Source: Peribacillus simplex
Lineage (GTDB): Bacteria; Bacillota; Bacilli; Bacillales; DSM-1321
Assembly: GCF_001578185.1 (NCBI RefSeq)
Contig: NZ_CP011008.1
Span: forward strand, 1,206,001 to 1,270,000
DNA length: 64,000 nt
Direction of reading: 5' to 3'
The translations under genes were made by a program, and so were the position numbers. Of the stretch, positions 46,786-53,554 are shown one piece after another; position 1 is the stretch's first letter; every line of letters begins with the position of its first letter. Under the pieces are notes generated by a model. That model was not told the DNA's origin and made no database searches. It was given only the letters and a program-made list of their open reading frames with translations.

Positions 46786-47741
46786 GTTCAATGACGACAC
46801 CGACACAGGCGAAGATTTTAAATGGAAAAGACTTTTTGACCATGAAGGAGTCAACACCCACTGCGATAGCGGATTTGTTAAAGCTGGCACAGACCATTAA
46901 AGGCAAATTGCAAGCTGGCGAGGAATATACACCTTTAAAAGGGAAAACGCTGGGGATGATCTTTGAAAAATCGTCTACCCGTACCCGTGTTTCTTTTGAA
47001 GTTGGCATGATGCAGCTTGGCGGACACGCTTTGTTCTTAAGTGGTAATGACTTGCAAATTGGACGCGGGGAAACTATTTCCGATACTGCAAAAGTCCTTT
47101 CCGAATATATTGATGGGATCATGATTCGTACCTTCGAGCATGAAAAAATCCTAGAGTTGTCGGAAAATGCTTCTATCCCAGTCATCAATGGGTTAACAGA
47201 CCTTGCACATCCTTGTCAGGTACTTGCTGACTTCTTGACGATCATCGAGATAAAAGGGCAGCTAAAAGGCCTGAAGATGAGTTATATCGGAGATGGCAAT
47301 AATGTTGCCAATTCATTGATGGTCGGCTGCGCAAAAATGGGAATGGATTTTTCCATTGGATGCCCTGAGGCCTACAAACCTGATGAAAAGGTCGTTGCCT
47401 ATGCTCAAAAAGTGGCAGAAGAGACTGGCAGTGAAATTGTGGTGACAACCTCAGCTTCAGAAGCTATAAAAGATGCGGATATCGTCTATTCCGATGTTTG
47501 GACCTCCATGGGGCAGGAAATCGAGAATAGTATTCGCTTAGAAGCCTTTAAAGATTATCAAATCAATAGTGAACTTGTGAAACATGCCAAAGAAGATTAT
47601 TTATTCATGCACTGCCTCCCTGCTCACAGGGAAGAAGAAGTAACAGCTGAAGTCATCGATGGACCGAATTCCGTCGTTTTCCACCAAGCAGGGAATCGTC
47701 TTCATGCCCAAAAGGCGGTTCTAGTGGATTTAATGTCTTAA
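46782..47741 (+). CDS. argF: Ornithine carbamoyltransferase
   Basis: ArgF joins carbamoyl phosphate and ornithine to citrulline. The 319-residue protein has the carbamoyl-phosphate motif SSTRTR, ALFLSGNDLQIGRGE, LAHPCQ, and the ornithine-binding DVWTSMGQE and HCLPAHR. The start ATG 46782 overlaps the carB stop (ATGA) and follows GGAAGGAG. It is the last gene of the operon; argG and argH are not in the window, so arginine completion is encoded elsewhere. Confidence 0.96.
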   Translation: MSSMTTPTQAKILNGKDFLTMKESTPTAIADLLKLAQTIKGKLQAGEEYTPLKGKTLGMIFEKSSTRTRVSFEVGMMQLGGHALFLSGNDLQIGRGETISDTAKVLSEYIDGIMIRTFEHEKILELSENASIPVINGLTDLAHPCQVLADFLTIIEIKGQLKGLKMSYIGDGNNVANSLMVGCAKMGMDFSIGCPEAYKPDEKVVAYAQKVAEETGSEIVVTTSASEAIKDADIVYSDVWTSMGQEIENSIRLEAFKDYQINSELVKHAKEDYLFMHCLPAHREEEVTAEVIDGPNSVVFHQAGNRLHAQKAVLVDLMS

Positions 47742-47787
47742 CCAAAAAAGTGTCTGCTCAGAGAGAAGTCGCTCAGTTTGTAGAAAA

Positions 47788-47825
47788 AAAGGTTTCGGAA
47801 TGGTCCCATTCCGAAACCTTTTTGA
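47788..47825 (+). terminator. Terminator of the arginine operon
   Basis: Perfect 16-bp stem (AAAGGTTTCGGAATGG / CCATTCCGAAACCTTT) with a two-base loop and T run. Sequence and flank (CTCAGTTTGTAGA just upstream) resemble the hairpin end of the IS remnant at 7366-7418. A second small hairpin (GTCTGCTCAGAGAACAGAC then T6) lies near 47893-47920. Confidence 0.85.
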
Positions 47826-48014
47826 TTTTATTTGTAGCAGTTAGAGAAATAATAACTGGATGGATCAATACTTGGGTCTACCAGTCTAAGTGTCTGCTCA
47901 GAGAACAGACGGTTTTTTAATTCAGCCGAATTTCCTGTATTCCTTAATTTTTCAGACATGAAAGAAAGTAACCTGGTAATAATAACAAGGAAAGCATGTA
48001 AAGGGGTGAAATCT

Positions 48015-48194
48015 ATGGGGCAAAATCGTCAATTTAAGCCAGGCCAGAAGGCACCTAATAATGGGACCTATGTAGAAATCGGTGAAACGGGCAGCACGGT
48101 AGTGAATCCGAAAATGGTTAAGCTTGATGCAGGGGATGCCTTTCCTGAAACGTCTAATCATAACCGGATATGGACATATCAGCGAAAGCCATGA
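48015..48194 (+). CDS. yjzC: YjzC-family small protein
   Basis: The 59-residue protein begins MGQNRQFKPGQKAPNNGTYVEIGETG and continues with the VKLDAGDAFPETSN motif, which is diagnostic for YjzC. Function is unknown. The ATG at 48015 follows AAAGGGGTG; a longer frame from 47958 lacks a ribosome site. In B. subtilis it also follows argF. Confidence 0.9.
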   Translation: MGQNRQFKPGQKAPNNGTYVEIGETGSTVVNPKMVKLDAGDAFPETSNHNRIWTYQRKP

Positions 48195-48200
48195 AAAATT

Positions 48201-48247
48201 AAAAAGCAGGAAAAAGGAATGATCGCCATCCTTTTTCCTGCTTTTTT
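48201..48247. terminator. Bidirectional terminator yjzC / IclR gene
   Basis: Long stem AAAAAGCAGGAAAAAGGA / TCCTTTTTCCTGCTTTTT between convergent genes, with T-rich sequence on both sides. Confidence 0.85.
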
Positions 48248-49006
48248 CTATTCAGCGGTAAAACCGAAAATTTTCGAAATTTCCAAATAGCTCTTTCTTA
48301 AATAATGGCTTAAGGGATCTTCGTAATGATCTGGAATGCTTTCAGTGAATCCAACGGCAGTGATCGCTCCCAATAATTCTGAATTATAATTAAAAACTGG
48401 AATGGACATGGAGGAAACAGATGGTACAAGAGGCTCTTTGGCAAAAGCTATTTTGTATTTCCGAATTTCATCATATTCATTTGTTTCTTTAAGGAACGAG
48501 CCTGTAACATGACGATCTTTTTCAATCCAGTCCGCTGTCAAGGAAGGATCCTGAAATACTGTGAATACTTTTCCTGAAGAGGATGATGGGGGGAGACGCG
48601 TACCTAACTGGGCCCCGATGTTTAAGTTTTGGTTGGAATTCCATATTTTTGCCGTGATTGGTCCATCGTATGTCCAGACGGAAAAAAGGACTGTGCAAGA
48701 GGTATGGTGACTGATTTCCTGTAAATAAGGGGTTATTCTGCTCGTGACGTCCTCATTTCCGATGGCTGCCATGCCGTATTGAATCAATTTGCTCCCAAGG
48801 TGATACATACCTGTTGTCTTATCACGATAAAGTAACTCGAGTTGAGTCAAAGTATTCAAATATTTATATAGATTACTCTTCGTTATTTCCGTTAATTCTT
48901 GAATATCAGAGAATCTTAAAGGATTTCTTTGGGAAGCAAGTAAATCTATAATGCCCATACCTATTTGTAATGATTGGATTGTCGAACCAGATTTTACGAT
49001 TTCCAT
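48248..49006 (-). CDS. IclR-family transcriptional regulator of the gentisate cluster
   Basis: The 252-residue regulator has an N-terminal winged helix (SLQIGMGIIDLLASQRNPLR, then ELTEITKSNLYKYLNTL as recognition region) and a C-terminal IclR effector domain with the conserved SSSSGKVF, SMSIPVFNYNSELLGAI pattern. It is transcribed divergently from the gentisate genes across a 405-base control region. Regulation of that cluster by an aromatic acid or pathway intermediate is inferred from position; IclR proteins commonly control aromatic catabolism. The start has a GGGAGA ribosome site. Confidence 0.87.
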   Translation of the reverse strand: MEIVKSGSTIQSLQIGMGIIDLLASQRNPLRFSDIQELTEITKSNLYKYLNTLTQLELLYRDKTTGMYHLGSKLIQYGMAAIGNEDVTSRITPYLQEISHHTSCTVLFSVWTYDGPITAKIWNSNQNLNIGAQLGTRLPPSSSSGKVFTVFQDPSLTADWIEKDRHVTGSFLKETNEYDEIRKYKIAFAKEPLVPSVSSMSIPVFNYNSELLGAITAVGFTESIPDHYEDPLSHYLRKSYLEISKIFGFTAE

Positions 49007-49272
49007 ATGTCAATCTCCCTAATCAGTTTAATTTAGGTCTAGTATATCAGAATCTTTAAAATTTAAATGAAATTTAGCAAGAAAAACCGGAGGCTGCTTG
49101 AAGCTATCAATATACTTTCCTTTTAAATAAATAACTTTAGCGGACCATTTTATTGATTCCGAAGTAGTCATAATGGTGTAGATGATAACATTTGCACAAA
49201 AATTTGCAATACTTTCTTGACAATATTCCGAAAATTAAGTTATCATTTATATAAATAGTGAACAATGTTATC
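49007..49272 (+). promoter_or_regulatory. Divergent control region with promoter and inverted operator pair
   Basis: In the 405-base gap (49007-49411), TTGACA at 49217-49222 and TATCAT at 49241-49246 (18-base spacing) form a strong promoter toward the catabolic genes. A nine-base sequence, GATAACATT (49184-49192), and its exact inverse, AATGTTATC (49264-49272), bracket that promoter. Between them, TTTGCACAAAAATTTGCAA (49191-49209) is a further repeat just upstream of the -35. These are candidate IclR-regulator sites. The remaining sequence up to the start codon (49273-49411) shows no other feature. Confidence 0.55.
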
Positions 49273-49411
49273 TATAAGTGAAATTTGTAGATGCACAGTC
49301 ATTCATATTCTTGTTTGTGAAGTAAATCTAAAAGAATTATCCCGCAAATTAGGATCGTGGCATCAAGAAGAGGTTTTTTAAAAAATCGAGATTAATAAAG
49401 GAGAATGAAAT

Positions 49412-50359
49412 ATGAGATTAGTAACTTTCAGCATTCAAGGATTTAAACGTATTGGTGCAATTTACCCGAATAATGTAGTAGTTGACTTGAACTATGCCTA
49501 TCAAGCGCTTCTGGAAAGCGAAGGGAAACTTCGCAGTGAACAAATCGCTGAGGCATATGTACCTGCAACAATGGAGGCATTTTTAGAGGGAGGGAATGAA
49601 AGCCTTTCCATCGCTAAAAAGGCTGCTGACTACGCAATTAACAATCGTGATTCATTCAGACATAAATTGATACATCCAATTGAAGATATAAAGCTTGAGG
49701 CACCTGTCCAAAAGCCAGGTAAAATTATTTGTGTAGGACATAACTACCGTGAGCACATTGCTGAAATGGGCCGCGAATTACCGCCATTCCCTGTGGTATT
49801 CGCAAAGTTCGCCAATGCAGTAATCGGTCCGCAGGATGACATTCCGTTTTTCCCGATTTCTGAACAACTGGATTATGAAGCGGAATTCGCTTTTGTAGTC
49901 GGACAAAAGGCACGTAATGTTTCACAAGAAGATGCACTTGATTATGTAGCGGGTTATACAATTGCCAATGATGTTACGTATCGTGATATCCAAAGGCGTA
50001 CACTTGAATGGCTTCAAGGGAAATCGGTTGAAGGAAGTGCTCCGATGGGTCCTTGGTTAGTCACATCCGATGAACTATCCGATCCATCTGGCTTAAATGT
50101 CCGATTAACTGTAAATGGTGAGGAACGCCAAAAAACGAATACATCCAACTTCGTATTCGATGTGAAATATTTAGTTGAATTCTTATCGAATTTAATGACG
50201 CTTGAACCTGGTGACATCGTTCTTACAGGAACACCTGGTGGGGTAGGAGTAGCCCGTGATCCACAAGTGTTCTTAAAAGATGGTGACGTTGTCAAAATCG
50301 AAATCGACAAAATAGGTTATCTTGAAAACCGTGTTCGACGTGTCGGGGAGGGAAAATAA
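49412..50359 (+). CDS. Fumarylpyruvate hydrolase (FAH family)
   Basis: The 315-residue protein belongs to the fumarylacetoacetate hydrolase family and should cleave fumarylpyruvate to fumarate and pyruvate, the last step of the gentisate route. Visible are KIICVGHNYREH, the metal-binding Glu156 and Glu158 in DYEAEF, Asp187 in IANDVTYRD, and LTGTPGGVG. The context (DinB protein, gentisate dioxygenase, hydroxylase in the same direction) selects this substrate from the several known in the family. It has a good ribosome site AAAGGAG. The first gene of the cluster. Confidence 0.87.
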   Translation: MRLVTFSIQGFKRIGAIYPNNVVVDLNYAYQALLESEGKLRSEQIAEAYVPATMEAFLEGGNESLSIAKKAADYAINNRDSFRHKLIHPIEDIKLEAPVQKPGKIICVGHNYREHIAEMGRELPPFPVVFAKFANAVIGPQDDIPFFPISEQLDYEAEFAFVVGQKARNVSQEDALDYVAGYTIANDVTYRDIQRRTLEWLQGKSVEGSAPMGPWLVTSDELSDPSGLNVRLTVNGEERQKTNTSNFVFDVKYLVEFLSNLMTLEPGDIVLTGTPGGVGVARDPQVFLKDGDVVKIEIDKIGYLENRVRRVGEGK

Positions 50360-50360
50360 A

Positions 50361-50852
50361 ATGGCTTATCAGGAGATCGGGACATCAATCCAATCGGTTC
50401 AACAATCAATCGACCACATTCTTGAGACAGCCGCAAACCTTCCGGAAGAGACGATCCGATTAAAGCCTACAGAGGAGGAATGGTCCATCATGCAGATACT
50501 TTCCCATTTAGCTGAAGCCATTCCTTATTGGTTAGGTGAAGTGGAAACGGTAATAGCAAAGCCTGGGGCCAAATGGGGGCGTGGATTGCAAGATCCAGCC
50601 CGATTGGCAGCAGTCGGTGATATTGACAAACTTGATGTTGATGATGTCTTGAAGCAAGTGGAGGAGCTTAAATATGAAGTGGAGAGCAGGCTTGGGAATT
50701 TAGAAGAAGAAGCACTCTCTAAAGAATCGCCACACCGGAATTTCGCTAAATTCGGAAACAAACCAGTTTCTTATATTGTGGAACACTTCATCGATGAGCA
50801 TGTTTCAGGACACTATGATCAAATCAAGCGAAATCTTTCTAAAATCCAGTGA
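50361..50852 (+). CDS. DinB-fold protein, candidate thiol-dependent maleylpyruvate isomerase
   Basis: The 163-residue four-helix protein has DinB-family hallmarks: a helix with His49 (QILSHLAEA) and a last-helix His147-x3-His151 (EHVSGH), together a plausible metal triad. The family contains mycothiol-dependent maleylpyruvate isomerases and bacillithiol transferases. In this cluster the hydrolase and dioxygenase flank it and no glutathione-type isomerase is present, so it is the natural candidate for isomerising maleylpyruvate, possibly with bacillithiol (inference). The ATG at 50361 is one base after the hydrolase stop and follows GGGGAGGG within that gene. Confidence 0.75.
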   Translation: MAYQEIGTSIQSVQQSIDHILETAANLPEETIRLKPTEEEWSIMQILSHLAEAIPYWLGEVETVIAKPGAKWGRGLQDPARLAAVGDIDKLDVDDVLKQVEELKYEVESRLGNLEEEALSKESPHRNFAKFGNKPVSYIVEHFIDEHVSGHYDQIKRNLSKIQ

Positions 50853-50882
50853 GGAAAGATAAAAAAGAAAGTAGGGATTAAT

Positions 50883-51995
50883 ATGGCTGAAAAATCGGAA
50901 TACATGAACAGTACAATCGTAAAAGATTTTACAAAGGATATCCAGCAGTATAACCTTGGGCCTTTGTGGGAAGCCATTCCTGCCCTGATGGACCATGAAC
51001 CTAAACCTCATGCCCATGCTTATTTATGGAAAGAAGAGCTTTTGACAAAAAAGTTGATGGAAGCAGCAGAAATCTTCACACCTGATCGAGGAGGGGAGCG
51101 CAGGGCCATTTATTTTCAAAACCCTGGCTTAACTTATCGTCAGCCATGGGGATGGGCTTCGACAACACAAACGCTTTATGCAGCGGTTCAGCTGTTGTTG
51201 CCAGGTGAAGTGGCTCCTTCCCACCGTCACTCTCAAAGTGCTCTTCGTTTCATTACGAATGGTGAAGGTGCCTACAGCATCGTGCAGGGAGAAAGGATCT
51301 TCATGGAAGAAGGAGATTTCTTGATCACGCCGAAAAACCTATGGCATGGTCATGGTCATGTTGGCGAAAAACCGATGATTTGGATGGACGCCCTTGATAT
51401 TCCAACTATCTATTCCATAGGCGGCACTTTCTTTGAACCATACCCAGACCGGATTGAAACGCCTAAACGGCCGGATAATTTTTCGGAGCTCCGTTATCAA
51501 GGCGGGATGGTTCGTCCAGTATCCGATCGTTATTCACAAGTGGCACCGCTTGCCAACTACAAGTGGAAAGGAACCAAAGCAGCGATAGAAGGGTTAATGA
51601 ACTTTGAACCAGATCCATATGAAGGTTTTGCAGTGGAATATATCAATCCTTCAAATGGACAAACGGCCAATCCGACGATGGGGGCATGGATGCAGAAACT
51701 TCCAAAAGGTTTCCATACCAAAGCACATCGCCATACCCATTCCACAATCTATCAAGTGCACCAAGGTTCAGGCTATTCGGTCATTAATGGAGTGCGTTTT
51801 GACTGGTCCAAGGGAGATTATTTCGTCGTTCCGAATTGGGCTTGGCATGAGCACATTGCAGAAGCGGATTCTTACTTATTCTCGGTAAACGACCTACCGA
51901 TAATGGAGAGATTCGATTTAGAACAGCAACAGGCATTTGACGCAAACAATGGTTACCAAAAGGTTGAAAGTGAATTCAGGCCGGTTTTGGTTTGA
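50883..51995 (+). CDS. Gentisate 1,2-dioxygenase
   Basis: The 370-residue bicupin opens the ring of gentisate to maleylpyruvate using Fe(II). The first cupin has the metal ligands His114 and His116 in PSHRHSQSALRF and a third near His155 (LWHGHGH). The second cupin retains HTKAHRHTHSTIYQV. Both features and the conserved RPVSDRYSQV and YKWKGT blocks match gentisate dioxygenases; 1-hydroxy-2-naphthoate dioxygenase is a related but less likely alternative. The ribosome site is weak (GTAGGGATT). It is the third gene of the cluster. Confidence 0.9.
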   Translation: MAEKSEYMNSTIVKDFTKDIQQYNLGPLWEAIPALMDHEPKPHAHAYLWKEELLTKKLMEAAEIFTPDRGGERRAIYFQNPGLTYRQPWGWASTTQTLYAAVQLLLPGEVAPSHRHSQSALRFITNGEGAYSIVQGERIFMEEGDFLITPKNLWHGHGHVGEKPMIWMDALDIPTIYSIGGTFFEPYPDRIETPKRPDNFSELRYQGGMVRPVSDRYSQVAPLANYKWKGTKAAIEGLMNFEPDPYEGFAVEYINPSNGQTANPTMGAWMQKLPKGFHTKAHRHTHSTIYQVHQGSGYSVINGVRFDWSKGDYFVVPNWAWHEHIAEADSYLFSVNDLPIMERFDLEQQQAFDANNGYQKVESEFRPVLV

Positions 51996-52050
51996 AAATA
52001 ATCTGTTTGCAGCTTTCATCTTGATCCTGATGAATATATATGCCAGTCGA

Positions 52051-52065
52051 ATGAAAACGCTTACT
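52051..52065 (+). promoter_or_regulatory. CcpA cre site upstream of the hydroxylase gene
   Basis: ATGAAAACGCTTACT fits the cre consensus (WTGnAAnCGnWnnCW) at every fixed position. It sits in the 125-base gap between the dioxygenase and hydroxylase genes, followed by a small hairpin (TTTCGC / GCGAAA, 52075-52093). Carbon catabolite repression of the hydroxylase is expected. Confidence 0.65.
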
Positions 52066-52120
52066 TATATATTGTTTCGCAACTTTGGCGAAAAAGCAAC
52101 TAATTTAGGGGGAATTGATG

Positions 52121-53320
52121 ATGAACACAGAAAAAAAACCATTCATCGTTATCGGTGGGGGAATTGGCGGATTGGCAACTGCTTTAGGAATCGCAGAAAC
52201 AAAACAGTATGTAAAAGTCTTGGAGCAAGCTCCCGAATTTGGTGAAATTGGTGCAGGGATTCAGCTTGCAGCAAATGCCACCAACGTTTTACAGCGTTTA
52301 GGCGTCATGGATAAAATCAATGAAATTGCAGTATTTCCAAAAAGATTGGTGCTGATGGATGCCTTTTCCGGCAAAGAGCTTTCCGCTTTGGATTTAGGTG
52401 ATGTTTATAAGGAAAGATATGGAGCACCGTATGTTGTTTTGCATCGTTCCGATTTGCATAAAGTACTGGCTGAAGCCTGTGAAAATAACCCGTATATCGA
52501 ACTGGTAACGAACCAAACGATTATTGATACAGTGGAAAATGAAGGGGAAGTGACGGTTACTTCTGCCAATGGGTCCCAACATTCAGGAACGGCTGTCATC
52601 GGAGCTGATGGATTATGGTCCAAAGCACGGAAACTTTTTGTCGAAGATCAACCGGTCTGCTCGCAATATGTTGCATACAGAGGAGCGATCCCGATGGAAG
52701 AGGTTACGAGCCATGGAGATTTAGATGATGTATATATGTGGATTGGACCAAACCTTCATCTTGTTCAGTACCCGGTTAGAAGGGGGGAACTATACAACCA
52801 AGTAGTCGTGTTCAAAAGTTCTCAATACACGGTAGAAAACGAAAAAACAGATCAATGGGGAACCCCGGAAGAAATGGACCGTATATTTGCCGGAACTTGT
52901 GAGCTTGTTCAGAATGCGATTTCATTTATTCAACGACAACGCCGCTGGCCGATGTATGACCGATTACCAATTGATAATTGGACAAAAGGAAGAATTACGC
53001 TTACGGGCGATGCTGCACACCCGATGCTTCAATACTTGGCACAAGGGGCTTGCCAGGCGTTAGAAGATGCAGCTTATTTGTCGGATATGCTTCATAAGCA
53101 TGGAAAGGACATTGAACAGGCATTTTTGGAATATCAAGAGGAACGCATTCCGCGTACGGCTAATGTTCAAACAAGCGCAAGAATGTGGGGGGAAATCATT
53201 CACAATACGACCGATGCAGGCATTCTGCTCCGAGATACGATTCTTACAGGTCGCACGGACAAGGATTTCCAATTCGTCGATCAATTTCATGGTTACAATA
53301 AAACGGCCGTGAAAGCATAA
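52121..53320 (+). CDS. FAD-dependent aromatic hydroxylase (probable 3-hydroxybenzoate 6-hydroxylase)
   Basis: The 399-residue class A flavoprotein monooxygenase has the FAD loop GGGIGG at 12-17, an IGADG segment (DG motif region) and GDAAHPMLQYLAQGACQALEDA contacting the flavin ribityl chain. Associated with gentisate dioxygenase, it most likely hydroxylates 3-hydroxybenzoate to gentisate with NADH; salicylate 5-hydroxylation is the alternative and cannot be excluded by sequence. ATG 52121 lies seven bases after AGGGGGA. The gene is last in the cluster and may have separate CcpA control. Confidence 0.83.
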   Translation: MNTEKKPFIVIGGGIGGLATALGIAETKQYVKVLEQAPEFGEIGAGIQLAANATNVLQRLGVMDKINEIAVFPKRLVLMDAFSGKELSALDLGDVYKERYGAPYVVLHRSDLHKVLAEACENNPYIELVTNQTIIDTVENEGEVTVTSANGSQHSGTAVIGADGLWSKARKLFVEDQPVCSQYVAYRGAIPMEEVTSHGDLDDVYMWIGPNLHLVQYPVRRGELYNQVVVFKSSQYTVENEKTDQWGTPEEMDRIFAGTCELVQNAISFIQRQRRWPMYDRLPIDNWTKGRITLTGDAAHPMLQYLAQGACQALEDAAYLSDMLHKHGKDIEQAFLEYQEERIPRTANVQTSARMWGEIIHNTTDAGILLRDTILTGRTDKDFQFVDQFHGYNKTAVKA

Positions 53321-53381
53321 TCCGTTTTGTTTCATCTAAATGCTGTGCTAAGGGATTTTATGCATTTTACAAATGGGTCTG

Positions 53382-53411
53382 CCTTTCTTCTATATGAAGA
53401 AAGGTTTTTTT
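53382..53411 (+). terminator. Terminator of the gentisate cluster
   Basis: Perfect 9-bp stem CCTTTCTTC / GAAGAAAGG with a five-base loop, followed by T7. Confidence 0.85.
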
Positions 53412-53452
53412 CGTTCATCCTCCATACCTCCCTGCATTTTTTATAACTTTCC

Positions 53453-53508
53453 TTTACATGGGGGAAATTAGAAGTATAATGAAAATATAAAGGTCAAAGT
53501 TGGTCAAA
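53453..53508 (+). promoter_or_regulatory. clpB promoter with CtsR operator
   Basis: TTTACA (53453-53458) and TATAAT (53475-53480, 16-base spacing) are followed by the tandem heptads GGTCAAA-GTT-GGTCAAA at 53492-53508. This is an exact CtsR binding site placed at the transcription start, indicating class III heat-shock control. Confidence 0.88.
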
Positions 53509-53554
53509 CCAAGTGTGAATTCGTTCATGATATAGATGAATGGGAGGTTTTAAG

